Below are positions 7,470 through 16,537 of a DNA stretch of 64,000 bases, piece after piece. The translations under genes were made by a program, and so were the position numbers. Source of the DNA: Sulfitobacter sp. OXR-159 (GTDB lineage: Bacteria > Pseudomonadota > Alphaproteobacteria > Rhodobacterales > Rhodobacteraceae); the NCBI RefSeq assembly GCF_034377145.1, contig NZ_CP139707.1, positions 2,740,501-2,804,500 on the forward strand, in the 5' to 3' direction. Below the pieces are notes generated by a model. It saw nothing but the letters and a program-made list of their open reading frames with translations, was not told the DNA's origin and searched no databases. Each line of letters opens with the position of its first letter. The first letter of the stretch is position 1.

Positions 7470-8570
7470 CTAGATGATCTCAAGGTCGGCATGCAGAGCG
7501 CCCGCCGCCTTGATGGCTTGAAGAATGGATATCGTTTCGGTCGCGCCGACGCCAATGGCGTTCAGCCCGTCGACCAGACGTTGCAGGCTGACCGACCCGT
7601 CGATGACGGCGAATTTCGCGTCTTTCTCTTCGACGCCGACCGAGGAATTCGGCACCACCACGGTGGTCCCGCCGATGGACAGCGATTCAGGTTGGCTAAC
7701 GTTAAAATCATCGCGGACGGTGACGGTCAGGCCACCTTGGCTGACCGCGACGCGGTCGATACGGACATTGGCGCCGATGACGATGGTGCCGGAGCGTGCG
7801 TCGATCACCACTTTGGCGACCTGATCGGGCTGCACTTGCAGCGGCTCGATCAGGGCCATCGTCTCCATCAACGATCCTTTGCCATAGGCGGATACGGTGA
7901 TGGTGCGCGAATCGATGGCGGTGGCGACCGGGCCCATGGCTTGGTTGATGGCCGCCTCGACCCGCTGCGCGGTGACGAAATCTGCGTTGCGCAGCGCGAG
8001 TTTGATGCTGGTCATCTCGCTGAAATCAAAGTCGACCTCGCGCTCGACGATGGCGCCGTTGTCGATCCGCGCGCCGGTTGGCACGCCTTCGACGATGGAG
8101 GCATTGAGACCTTGAGCCGCGAAACCCGCGACGGCGATCGGGCCTTGGGCCACGGCGTAAATCTCACCATCGGCGGCGGTCAGCGGCGTAACGATCAGCG
8201 TGCCGCCGCGCAGAGAAGACGCATCGCCCAAGGAGGACACGACCACATCAATGGTGCTGCCCATCCGCGCGAAGGGCGGCAGGGATGCGGTGACCATGAC
8301 CGCGGCAGTATTCGCCGTGCGCATCTGGTCTTCGGTCAGGTTGCCGATGCCGAGCCGCTCCAACATGCCCTCAATCGCGCGCTCGGTGAAGGGCGCGTTG
8401 CGCAGGCTGTCGCCCGTGCCGTTGAGGCCCACAACCAGCCCGTAGCCGACCAATTGGTTCGACCGCACGCCTTCGACGGTGACGATATCCTTGATCCGCA
8501 CCTGTGCAGCCGCCGGCGCGGCAAGCGCGAAGGTGAGGCCGATCAGCAGGAGTTTAAACAGGGCGTTCAT
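7470..8570 (-). CDS. flgI: FlgI, flagellar P-ring protein
   Basis: A 366-residue P-ring protein of the periplasmic bushing around the rod. The signal peptide is MNALFKLLLIGLTFALAAPAAAQ. Typical FlgI segments follow: VRIKDIVTVEGVRSNQLVGYGLVVGL, NGTGDSLRNAPFTERAIEGML and, near the end, LQRLVDGLNAIGVGATETISILQAIK. Length matches the family. Fifteen bases separate it from flgL upstream and nine from flgJ downstream, within the leftward hook-ring operon. Confidence 0.96.
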   Translation of the reverse strand: MNALFKLLLIGLTFALAAPAAAQVRIKDIVTVEGVRSNQLVGYGLVVGLNGTGDSLRNAPFTERAIEGMLERLGIGNLTEDQMRTANTAAVMVTASLPPFARMGSTIDVVVSSLGDASSLRGGTLIVTPLTAADGEIYAVAQGPIAVAGFAAQGLNASIVEGVPTGARIDNGAIVEREVDFDFSEMTSIKLALRNADFVTAQRVEAAINQAMGPVATAIDSRTITVSAYGKGSLMETMALIEPLQVQPDQVAKVVIDARSGTIVIGANVRIDRVAVSQGGLTVTVRDDFNVSQPESLSIGGTTVVVPNSSVGVEEKDAKFAVIDGSVSLQRLVDGLNAIGVGATETISILQAIKAAGALHADLEII

Positions 8571-8585
8571 GGGCGGCGGTTCCGG

Positions 8586-9647
8586 TTAAAGGTAGTTCAA
8601 AAAGGACAGGCGCGAGAGGCGCGCGGTGACGGCAAAGCTTGAGTCGAGCTGGTTTTGCAATTGGGTCAGACGGGTGGCTGCGTCATATTGATCGACGCCT
8701 TCGAGGTTCATCACTTCGGCGTCGAGAAACAGCGCCCGGCTTTCCTGAGCCGAGATCGTATCGGCCAGTTGCGCCCGTTTCAGGCCGGTCTGGGTTTCCA
8801 GATCGGTCAGCCCTTCGAGCCCGGTGCCGATGGCGCTGCGGGCCTCAGTTAGCCACGCATCACGGGCGGCCTCATCAGGGATATCGCTGGGGTTTACCGC
8901 GCTCAGCATGGCCAGACCGCGCATCAGATCGCGGATCGCCGGATCGTTGGCCTGCGCGCCTTGGGTCAGCGTTTGGGTTTCAGAGGTGCGTGAGGTCAGG
9001 GGCGGGTTGCCTGTGGGCGCACCGTTATAGAAGGTGTTCTCGAAATTATGGTTTGGGAACATTGAACTATCGCCAAACCCCGCCTTAAGATCGTCGATGG
9101 CGCGCTGCACGTCGGCCATATCCGTCAGGGGGCCGCCGATCATATGATCCACTGCGATGGCCGGGGATTCCCCCGTGCGCGGGTTGATCTCGTCCCATGC
9201 CTGCAGCGGGTTCGTGTCAGTGCGGGTGCCGGACATCAGGAAACCGGAACTGTCGCTGACCGCGGCTCGTTCCAACACCCGGTCAAGCGCCGTGCGCGCC
9301 GCCTGAGACAGGTAGCTCGTCGAAAGCCCGCCCGCGCTGTCAGCGGTGAAAGCCTGTTCAAGCACCTCTTGCCCGACATCGCGCATGGCGCCAAGCGAGG
9401 TTTCCACGGCGAGAAAGCGACGATCTAAAAGCGCATTGGAGGTCAGGAAACCATCGTTGCGGGTGATCTGCATCCGAATGGCGATGGCATCGGCAGAGCG
9501 GTGGCCCAGATCGTCATAGGGGTTGGCCTTCAGCCCCGTTGTCACCTCTTTCGACACATCCGAGATCTCGGCGGCGAGGCGGCTGGTCTGCTCGCGCTGG
9601 CGCAGGCTTTGCAGGGCGGTGGACACGGTGCGAGAAATCTCGGTCAT
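8586..9647 (-). CDS. flgL: FlgL, hook-filament junction protein 3
   Basis: A 353-residue flagellin-fold protein. The N-terminus (MTEISRTVSTALQSLRQREQTSRLAAEISDVSKEVTTGLKANPYDD) and the C-terminus (LTQLQNQLDSSFAVTARLSRLSFLNYL) are coiled-coil ends like flagellin, but the gene sits directly after flgK, which identifies FlgL. It joins the hook to the filament. Seven bases separate it from flgK. Confidence 0.87.
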   Translation of the reverse strand: MTEISRTVSTALQSLRQREQTSRLAAEISDVSKEVTTGLKANPYDDLGHRSADAIAIRMQITRNDGFLTSNALLDRRFLAVETSLGAMRDVGQEVLEQAFTADSAGGLSTSYLSQAARTALDRVLERAAVSDSSGFLMSGTRTDTNPLQAWDEINPRTGESPAIAVDHMIGGPLTDMADVQRAIDDLKAGFGDSSMFPNHNFENTFYNGAPTGNPPLTSRTSETQTLTQGAQANDPAIRDLMRGLAMLSAVNPSDIPDEAARDAWLTEARSAIGTGLEGLTDLETQTGLKRAQLADTISAQESRALFLDAEVMNLEGVDQYDAATRLTQLQNQLDSSFAVTARLSRLSFLNYL

Positions 9648-9654
9648 TCTATCC

Positions 9655-11070
9655 TCACACGCTGGCCAAAAGGGTATCGAGCATGTCGCTCAGGCTGCTG
9701 AGCACCTGCGAATTGGCGCCGTAGGCCTGTTCAATTTCCAAGAGCTTTTGCAATTCGGTGTCGACGTTGACGCCTTCGATGCTGCTGCGGTTGTCCTCAA
9801 AGGTGATAAGCCGCACGCGGGCCGTCTCGGCCTGCGCGTCGGCGCTGACCCGCAGGACGTTCTGCTGGCTGACCAGATCAGCGGCGAAATCCCCCAGACG
9901 CGCATTGGTACTAAGGCCGGTCGCCGCGTCGAAGGTCATCCCCGTTTCGAGGACATCGACGAAGGCGTTCAATTGCGTGGTGTCGCCCGGCTCTCCGGGG
10001 ATTGTGGCCCCAACGCCATCGCGCAGACGCCACAGCGCGCCGCCCTTGTCGGGCTGAACGCTGTTGTTGATCGAAAGCCGCCCGGCCAGCCCATCCAATT
10101 GCGCCGGGTCAAACGCGCCGCCCGCGTCGGTGAACAGCCCCGGCTGCCCGGCCCCGACAGAGGCATCGGCGGCCTCGAAACTCTGCACCAGCCCGCGGGC
10201 GAGCTCATCCAGCTGCAGTTTCATCTGCGGCAAATCATTGGCGATCAACCCGCTCAGCCCCGCAAGGCGGCCGCTGTCGGACCCGCGCGCGGTGGGGCTG
10301 TTCGGCGTAATATCGACATCCCCGGCCATTAGCCGCCCGGTATCGCGGTTGGCGCTTAGCTTGACGGCGGTCTCTCCATGGACCAGTTCCGTGCCGCCGG
10401 TGGTGTGTAGTGTCAGCGTTCCATCCGCTTCCCACCGGCCTTGAAAATCCATCTGTGTGCCCAATGCATCAAGGCGGCGATTCATCTCATCCATCAGCCC
10501 GCTGGTGCCGGTGGGATCGGTCCCGGCAAGCGCCAGACGTTCGTTCAGTTCGGCAATATCCGACAGCGCCGCGTTCACCTCGCCCACGCTCGACACAAGG
10601 CTATCGCCAGCCTGCCCGCGGCTGGCCTCAAGCTCAACGGCGGCTTTATTGATGCTGTGCACCAAGGTCTCGGTCCGCGACAGCAGGTCGTTCTGCGCCG
10701 CAGGATCGGAGGGGTTATTGGCCAAAAGGTCGAGACCGGCCTGAAACTCCGCCAGACGGGCGGCGGGGGAAACCTCATCGCCCGGCTCGCCCAAGGTAAT
10801 CAGATAGCTGCTGAGAATCTCGCTCGTGGCAGAGGCTTGGCCCAGTTCCGCCGAAGCGTTCCGCGACATGCCTGCAAGGCGTTCATCCACCTGCCGCGCG
10901 ATGCGCAGCTCCACCGTTCCGCTTTGACCGTTGGTGGAGACCTGCGCCGCTTCACGGCGGACGTAACCTTCGGTTTGCGCATTGGCGATATTGCCCGCAA
11001 CAAGGCTGGCGCGACCCTCTGTCGTGCTCAGCCCGCTGCGGGCAATGCTAAAGGCGGATGAGATGCTCAT
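9655..11070 (-). CDS. flgK: FlgK, hook-filament junction protein 1
   Basis: A 471-residue FlgK. The N-terminal rod/hook motif is SISSAFSIARSGLSTTEGRASLVAGNIANAQTEGYVRRE. The C-terminal helix contains EGVNVDTELQKLLEIEQAYGANSQVLSSLSDMLDTLL. Both are signatures of the hook-associated family. The middle carries the junction domain. It lies between flgE and flgL with short gaps and is a likely client of the FlgN-like protein two genes further on. Confidence 0.95.
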   Translation of the reverse strand: MSISSAFSIARSGLSTTEGRASLVAGNIANAQTEGYVRREAAQVSTNGQSGTVELRIARQVDERLAGMSRNASAELGQASATSEILSSYLITLGEPGDEVSPAARLAEFQAGLDLLANNPSDPAAQNDLLSRTETLVHSINKAAVELEASRGQAGDSLVSSVGEVNAALSDIAELNERLALAGTDPTGTSGLMDEMNRRLDALGTQMDFQGRWEADGTLTLHTTGGTELVHGETAVKLSANRDTGRLMAGDVDITPNSPTARGSDSGRLAGLSGLIANDLPQMKLQLDELARGLVQSFEAADASVGAGQPGLFTDAGGAFDPAQLDGLAGRLSINNSVQPDKGGALWRLRDGVGATIPGEPGDTTQLNAFVDVLETGMTFDAATGLSTNARLGDFAADLVSQQNVLRVSADAQAETARVRLITFEDNRSSIEGVNVDTELQKLLEIEQAYGANSQVLSSLSDMLDTLLASV

Positions 11071-11082
11071 TCATGCACCGGG

Positions 11083-12351
11083 TTAACGTTTGATACTTAG
11101 CGTTTCACTCAGCATTTCGTCGCTGGTGGTGATGATCTTGGCGCTGGAGGAATAGGCCCGCTGCGTTTGGATCAGGTCGGTAAGCTCTTGGGCGATATCC
11201 ACGTTGGAGCCTTCCAGCGCGCCGCTGTTGATGCTGCCCAGACCGTTCAGCATCGGATTGCCGATGCTCACCGCGCCGGAATCGCGGGTGGCAACATAGG
11301 CGTTGCCATCGACCGAGCGCATCTGGTCGGGGTTGGCAACATTGGCAAGCGGCACTTGGAACAGCGCACGGCGCTGACCATTGTCAAAAACCCCATAAAG
11401 GATGCCGCTGTCGCTCATCTCGGCCCGCTCGAGGCTGCCGGTCTCAGTGCCGTCATCCGCAAAAGCCGGAGGCGTGTAGTCGCCGGAAAACTGGGTCATC
11501 CCCTCAAAGGTGCCGGGCGCGCCGAAATCGATCTCAAGCGGTTGTGGAGTGCCGCCGTTGTTGATCTGCAGGGTCACAACGCCGGTCGCGGGGTCAATCG
11601 GCAGGGTGCCGGGCGTGTAGCTTTCGGGGCTGCCTGCATTTACGCCGCTGTCGGTGAAATTCACCGTTGCATCGCCATAGTTGTTGCCTGCCTCATCGCT
11701 GATGCTGACGGTCCATTCATTGGCCGTGGTGCCCGGAGCCCAAGACAGGGTCAGCGCGTCGCTGCCGCCCAGTTGATTGACGTAGCGCAGGGTGGATTCG
11801 AAGGCCGTGCCGGTGCTGCCGGCCCCGGTTTCCTGCGCAGGCACATTGCCAGACACGCCGACGCGCGCACTGGGCGTACCTTGAACCTGATAGCTGGCCA
11901 CATTCACGGTGCTGAGGTCATTGTAGCTGGTGCTGCTGACACTGCCGGTGGCCCCGGCTGCATCGGTGGGAAAGCCCGACAGAAAATAACCCGCAGAGTT
12001 GCGCAGGTTGCCGTCCTGATCCGGGGTAAAGGAGCCCGCACGGGTCATGTAGTAGTTGGATTCGACAGGATCATTGGGGTTGCGCGACACGACGAAAAAG
12101 CCGTCGCCCTGCACCGCCAGATCCGTTGAGCGACCCGTGCCCATGATGTTGCCATTGGCCGAGATATCAGCCCGCACATCCGTGAGCACCCCCGCCTGCG
12201 TTGCCCCGGTATTCTGCGTCACGAATTCCGAGAAGGTCCGCCGATAGCCAACCGTATTGGCGTTGGCGATATTGCTAGAGATGTTTTGGACGCGGGAGGA
12301 GTTGGCCTGCAACCCGCTGACCCCGATCTGAAGGGCGCTTGTAATGCTCAT
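11083..12351 (-). CDS. flgE: FlgE, flagellar hook protein
   Basis: A 422-residue hook protein. The N-terminal motif (SALQIGVSGLQANSSRVQNISSNIANANTVGYRR) and the C-terminal motif (EGSNVDIAQELTDLIQTQRAYSSSAKIITTSDEMLSETLSIKR) are the paired D0 helices of hook proteins. The middle is Gly/Thr/Ser-rich and low in Cys, as in exported axial proteins. It is the first gene of the leftward flgE-flgK-flgL-flgI-flgJ-flgN run and has its own upstream gap of 98 bases. Confidence 0.94.
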   Translation of the reverse strand: MSITSALQIGVSGLQANSSRVQNISSNIANANTVGYRRTFSEFVTQNTGATQAGVLTDVRADISANGNIMGTGRSTDLAVQGDGFFVVSRNPNDPVESNYYMTRAGSFTPDQDGNLRNSAGYFLSGFPTDAAGATGSVSSTSYNDLSTVNVASYQVQGTPSARVGVSGNVPAQETGAGSTGTAFESTLRYVNQLGGSDALTLSWAPGTTANEWTVSISDEAGNNYGDATVNFTDSGVNAGSPESYTPGTLPIDPATGVVTLQINNGGTPQPLEIDFGAPGTFEGMTQFSGDYTPPAFADDGTETGSLERAEMSDSGILYGVFDNGQRRALFQVPLANVANPDQMRSVDGNAYVATRDSGAVSIGNPMLNGLGSINSGALEGSNVDIAQELTDLIQTQRAYSSSAKIITTSDEMLSETLSIKR

Positions 12352-12449
12352 GACTTGATCCTGCTCGTTCTTGTTATTCTTGACCTATACATGAGAAAGC
12401 CGATTCTTCATGACCAAAGCAAGAATAAAATTTGAATTTGATATTTATG
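12352..12449 (-). promoter_or_regulatory. flgE upstream region with an inverted TTATTCTTG pair
   Basis: The AT-rich gap before flgE contains TTATTCTTG at 12374-12382 and its exact reverse complement CAAGAATAA at 12420-12428, 37 bases apart. The same 9-mer lies in the flgF upstream gap, with near matches before mucR and motA. It is a candidate operator or promoter element of the flagellar regulon. No known regulator site was matched to it. Confidence 0.45.
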
Positions 12450-14216
12450 TCACTGACTTTCCTTGACATCCGTCACTTTGGTCACGGCTTCAAGGATACG
12501 GTCCGCGCTTTCCATGCTCAGCCGCATCACGTCTGATCCCAGCGGTCCCTCCCCTCGGGGCTGTGCGCCGAGCCCGGTGGCGAGGTCTGCCCAGCCGGGC
12601 AATTCGGCAAGCGCGGGAAAGGCCGCGGCGGCCCGGGCGACGGTCTCACTATCGCCCGCCTGATAGGCGGCAAGGGTCAGGCGCGTGGCATCGGCAAAGG
12701 CGAACTGCGGGGGATGGGCCTCCCACATTTCAAGAAAGGCTTGCCGGGCCGCGCCCCATTTGCCGGTCTCGTATAGCGCCACCGCACGGCTGCGGCGCAG
12801 GTCCATGTCTTGGGCGCGCAGGCGCAGGGCGGCCAACTCATCCGTGCGGCCCGCCTGTGCCAAGGCTTCGACCAAAAGGGCTTCGGCCTCGGCCCCCTGA
12901 TCGTCGGCATAGCCGCTTAGTAAATCTACGGCCGCATCCGCCTGCCCGCCGGCCAAAAGCGCTCGGGCCTCGCCGCGGCGCAGATCGGCCAAAAGGGCTG
13001 CGTCCGGGGCATTCGCCCCGACCCCCTCCAAGGTCTCAGCCATCTCACGCAGAGCGCGAAATTCCCGCGCGGCAAGGGCTGTCATACCCGTATCCAGCAA
13101 GCGCTGCGGCACGGCGGCGGCATGTTCCACAAAACCCGGATCAAAGCGCCAGCGGGCGCTGATGCGGGCGTGCCCCTCAAGGAACGGCCCCAGATCAAGC
13201 TCACCTGCAGCGCCCGCGGCGTAGAATGCGCCGTAGATGTCCCGCGCCTGCGCGCGTAGCGCGTCGGCCTCATCATCAGGGGCGCTGCGCAGCAAATTAT
13301 GCAAGGCCCAAAGAGCGGTATCGGTATCGCCCTGCTGTGTCGCGACCTCGGCCAGCAGCACCGCGCCCTCGCGGCCAAGGTCATCCCCGCTCCACATCCA
13401 GCGTGCGGTTTTGAGCAGCGACAGCGCATCTTTCCCCGGCAAAGTCTCGGTTTCTCGCCCCATCCGAACCAGCGCGAGCCGCGCCCGTTGCGCATAGAGA
13501 TCGCGGCCCTGCGCGGCTTGGACATACCCCTCAAAGGCCATCAAAAGATCGCCCGACACTTCTGACGCGCGGGCCAGCAGGTAGCGATAGGCGGGGCCAT
13601 CGCGCAACTCTGCATGTTTGGGAAACTGCGCGGCCAGTGCCTGCGCCACATCCCAATTCTCGGCCTCCAAAGCCGCCTCAAGCAGGTCCGGCAGGACCGC
13701 TGCTTGGATCGCGGGTGACAGGGCGCCGAGACTCTCCAACGTGCGCGGCATCAAACGCGCCGCCTCCTCCGCCGCCCCCAGCCGGGCAAAGGCCGCTGCC
13801 CGCAGGGCCTGCCCCTCGCTCCACCCGACGGACCAAGACACCGCCTGCCCCAAATCTCCGCCCGCGCCCGCGTCCTCTTCCAACAAAGCAAGGGCGAGGC
13901 TCAATGTTCGATGCCGCCGCGCTGCGTCACCTTTGAGGGCCTCGGCGTCGAGTGCCGCCAGAAAGCCTGCCGCCTCAGGGCGCATCATCCATGCAAGGTG
14001 CAATTCCGAAAGGTCCAGCAGCGCCGCGGCCCGCTGAGGGGCATCCGGATCGGTCGCGGCGAAAAGCTGCGTCATCAGCGTCTCACGGGCGGCAAGGAAA
14101 TCCTCTCGCCCATGTTCCACCAAGGACAGAGGCGCAAAGACAGACCCTTCCTCCCCCGCCACAGGCGCGGCCAAGATCAAAGAGAGACCAAGAACAATGT
14201 TGTGCAGATGCTTCAT
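12450..14216 (-). CDS. Large secreted helical-repeat (TPR-like) protein of the flagellar locus
   Basis: A 588-residue protein of unrecognised function. It has a signal peptide (MKHLHNIVLGLSLILAAPVAGEE), so it should act in the periplasm. The rest is Ala/Leu-rich with repeated paired helices of TPR style, for example ALLAGGQADAAVDLLSGYADDQ and ALYETGKWGAARQAFLEMWE. It lies upstream of flgE on the same strand and diverges from flgF, so it should be expressed with the hook genes. The periplasmic stator protein MotC of rhizobia is a possible functional analogue, but no sequence match to it was recognised. Confidence 0.6.
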   Translation of the reverse strand: MKHLHNIVLGLSLILAAPVAGEEGSVFAPLSLVEHGREDFLAARETLMTQLFAATDPDAPQRAAALLDLSELHLAWMMRPEAAGFLAALDAEALKGDAARRHRTLSLALALLEEDAGAGGDLGQAVSWSVGWSEGQALRAAAFARLGAAEEAARLMPRTLESLGALSPAIQAAVLPDLLEAALEAENWDVAQALAAQFPKHAELRDGPAYRYLLARASEVSGDLLMAFEGYVQAAQGRDLYAQRARLALVRMGRETETLPGKDALSLLKTARWMWSGDDLGREGAVLLAEVATQQGDTDTALWALHNLLRSAPDDEADALRAQARDIYGAFYAAGAAGELDLGPFLEGHARISARWRFDPGFVEHAAAVPQRLLDTGMTALAAREFRALREMAETLEGVGANAPDAALLADLRRGEARALLAGGQADAAVDLLSGYADDQGAEAEALLVEALAQAGRTDELAALRLRAQDMDLRRSRAVALYETGKWGAARQAFLEMWEAHPPQFAFADATRLTLAAYQAGDSETVARAAAAFPALAELPGWADLATGLGAQPRGEGPLGSDVMRLSMESADRILEAVTKVTDVKESQ

Positions 14217-14315
14217 TCTATGAATAGATGCACTTTATTCTTGTAAAGATCCATTCTTTATTTCACACTGACCTTCAATAAAGTCACGCCATCCTTGCCC
14301 AAACTGAGGCCCGCC
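14217..14315. promoter_or_regulatory. Divergent promoter gap, helical-repeat gene / flgF
   Basis: A 99-base gap between two divergently transcribed flagellar genes. It contains an exact TTATTCTTG at 14235-14243 and a partial copy, CATTCTTTATTT, at 14252-14263. The flgF ribosome-binding site (GAGG) lies just before ATG 14316. The gap probably holds both promoters. Confidence 0.45.
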
Positions 14316-15059
14316 ATGACGGAAACCAGCCATATCAGCATGTCGCTGGCGACTTCCCTGCAGCGCCAACTCGACATCACCGCCAACAACATCGCCAACG
14401 CCAGTACCGCAGGCTACAAGGGCGAACATGTGGTGTTCGAAGCGCTGTTGCAGGACAACACCGCGCTTGGCGACGATCAGGCGGCTTTCGTCAGCGACAC
14501 GGGCTCCTACATCGACACCCGCCCCGGCGCGCTGTCGCAGACCGGCAACCCGCTGGACGTGGCGCTGCATGGTGAGGGGTGGTTCAGCTATCAAACCGCC
14601 GACGGGCAGCAGGCCTTTGGCCGCGATGGCAGCTTTGTCCTCGATCCGGAGGGCAATCTGACCCTGTTGTCGGGGGCCAAAGTGCTCGACGCGGGCGGTG
14701 CACCGATCCAACTGCCACCCGCAGGACTGGGCGACATCAATATTTCCGAAGATGGCACAATTTCGGGCAGTGAGACCGGCCCGCTGGGCCGTATCGGCGT
14801 TTTCAACATCCCAGAAATCCAAAGCTACAAGCGCCTTGGCGGCGGCATGCTGGTCGCGCCCGAGGGCGCTGCCAATCCCGCCGTGGCCGAAGCCGTGCAG
14901 GTGCGCCAAGGCACGCTGGAGCTTAGCAACGTCAACCCGGTGCGCGAGATGACCCGCCTGATCGACGTGCAACGCGCCTATGAGCGCACCAATACCATGA
15001 TGGGCAATGCGGACGACCTGCGCCGCGACTCGCTCAAACGGATCGCGCAGGCGGTCTGA
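14316..15059 (+). CDS. flgF: FlgF, flagellar proximal rod protein
   Basis: A 247-residue rod protein. The N-terminal motif is SLATSLQRQLDITANNIANASTAGYKGE. The C-terminal motif is GTLELSNVNPVREMTRLIDVQRAYERTNTMM. The gene precedes flgG, which is the usual arrangement for flgF. ATG 14316 is preferred over an upstream TTG because it follows a GAGG ribosome-binding site and gives a normal N-terminus. Confidence 0.93.
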   Translation: MTETSHISMSLATSLQRQLDITANNIANASTAGYKGEHVVFEALLQDNTALGDDQAAFVSDTGSYIDTRPGALSQTGNPLDVALHGEGWFSYQTADGQQAFGRDGSFVLDPEGNLTLLSGAKVLDAGGAPIQLPPAGLGDINISEDGTISGSETGPLGRIGVFNIPEIQSYKRLGGGMLVAPEGAANPAVAEAVQVRQGTLELSNVNPVREMTRLIDVQRAYERTNTMMGNADDLRRDSLKRIAQAV

Positions 15060-15092
15060 CCCCGACATCCGTGAAACGGAAGGAACGAGACA

Positions 15093-15878
15093 ATGAAGGC
15101 ACTTAGCATCGCCGCAACCGGCATGATGGCGCAGCAGACCAATGTCGATGTAATCTCGAACAACATCGCCAACGCGAACACCACCGGGTTTAAAGCCAGC
15201 CGCGCAGCCTTTCAGGATCTGATCTATCAATCCATGCAGCGCGAGGGCGCTGTCACTTCCGAGGCCGGATCGACCCGCCCCGTGGGCATCGATATCGGCA
15301 TGGGCGTGCAGACCGCAGGCACCGTGCGGTTGAATACCCAAGGCGGCATGGTCGCCACCGAGAACCAGCTGAACGTCGCCATTGACGGGCGTGGGTATTT
15401 CTCGGTCACGCTGCCCGATGGCGGCACCGCCTATACCCGCGACGGGTCGTTCCAACTCTCCCCCGAGGGCGAGATCGTCACGATGCAGGGCTACCGTGTC
15501 GAGCCGGGCATGGTCGTGCCCGAAAACACCACGGCGGTTGAGATCAACGAACAGGGCGTCGTCATGGCCTATGTCGAAAACGATCCCGTGCCGGTGGAAC
15601 TGGGCCAGTTCAGCCTGACCACCTTTGTCAACGAGCCGGGGATGCGCCCGGTGGGCAACAACTTCCTGCTGGCAACCGAAGCCTCCGGCGAAGCGCAGGT
15701 GGTGAACCCTGGTGATCCGGGCGCGGGGATGATCCGCCAGGGCTATCTTGAGGCGTCCAACGTGAATGTCATCCAACAGATTACCGATCTGATCTCGGCG
15801 CAGCGCGCCTATGAGATGAACTCCAAATCAATCGAGACCGCAGACCAGATGCTCTCGGCTGCGAACCAAATCCGCTAA
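15093..15878 (+). CDS. flgG: FlgG, flagellar distal rod protein
   Basis: A 261-residue distal rod protein with the canonical start MKALSIAATGMMAQQTNVDVISNNIANANTTGFK and end EASNVNVIQQITDLISAQRAYEMNSKSIETADQMLSAANQIR. Length is exactly that of typical FlgG. A GGAAGGA ribosome-binding site precedes the ATG. The TAA stop shares its last base with the flgA start, so the genes are coupled. Confidence 0.97.
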   Translation: MKALSIAATGMMAQQTNVDVISNNIANANTTGFKASRAAFQDLIYQSMQREGAVTSEAGSTRPVGIDIGMGVQTAGTVRLNTQGGMVATENQLNVAIDGRGYFSVTLPDGGTAYTRDGSFQLSPEGEIVTMQGYRVEPGMVVPENTTAVEINEQGVVMAYVENDPVPVELGQFSLTTFVNEPGMRPVGNNFLLATEASGEAQVVNPGDPGAGMIRQGYLEASNVNVIQQITDLISAQRAYEMNSKSIETADQMLSAANQIR

Positions 15879-16537
15879 TGAAACGGCTCGCCGCCCTCTT
15901 CCTCGGCCTGATGGTGCTGACAGGCCCTGCCCTGTCGGCCCCCATCGGCGTGCTGGTCGAGGAACGCGCGCGCGCCGATTACGCCGACAGCCTGCCGCAA
16001 GACGGCGAGTTTGAGATCACGGTTAAGGACGCCCCGGCTGACGCCGTGTTGACGCTGGCAGAGTTCTGGATGGACCCGCGCAGCGGCAAGTTTCTGGCCA
16101 ATGCGGTGCTTGAGACGGGCGAGGTACAGCGCATCGGCGGCTATGCCCTTGTGACCATGCCGGTCCCTGTCCCCATCACGCGCCTGCTGCCCGATGACAT
16201 CATCATGGAAGACGACCTGACCGTCATGCGCCTGCCCGTGGGCCGCATCGGCACCTATGTGATGACAGATATGGAAGAGGTTATCGGCAAGCAGGTCCGC
16301 CGCGTCCTGACGCCGGGCCGCCCAATCCAGATCCAGTCCATCATCCAGCCCCTGGTCATCAACCGGGGTGAGCGGGTGGAGATCTATTTCAGCGACGGGC
16401 TTCTGGCCCTCTCCTCTCCGGGGCGCGCACTTGATGATGCGCATGAGGGGCAGGAAATCCGTATCGTGAACCTTGTCAGCAACAAAACGGTCACCGGCAT
16501 CGCCACCGGCGAAGGGACCGTGGAGATCATTCGATGA
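15878..16537 (+). CDS. flgA: FlgA, P-ring assembly chaperone
   Basis: A 219-residue periplasmic chaperone for FlgI. A signal peptide (MKRLAALFLGLMVLTGPALSA) is followed by a small N-terminal domain. The SAF domain then runs from about residue 95 to the end, with VPITRLLPDDIIMEDDLTVMRLP and the C-terminal EIRIVNLVSNKTVTGIATGEGTVEI. It overlaps flgG by one base and flgH by four, a common alphaproteobacterial order. Confidence 0.93.
   Translation: MKRLAALFLGLMVLTGPALSAPIGVLVEERARADYADSLPQDGEFEITVKDAPADAVLTLAEFWMDPRSGKFLANAVLETGEVQRIGGYALVTMPVPVPITRLLPDDIIMEDDLTVMRLPVGRIGTYVMTDMEEVIGKQVRRVLTPGRPIQIQSIIQPLVINRGERVEIYFSDGLLALSSPGRALDDAHEGQEIRIVNLVSNKTVTGIATGEGTVEIIR

Noticed and set aside
7140..8642. 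A 500-codon open frame on the plus strand over flgJ-flgI
   Set aside because: It lies antisense to flgI and its neighbours; the predicted protein is rich in His/Asp/Gly/Arg, as mirror frames of Ala/Val/Ile-rich genes are.
12450..14216. Naming the helical-repeat protein MotC
   Set aside because: Both are periplasmic and flagellar-linked, but size and sequence do not match convincingly.
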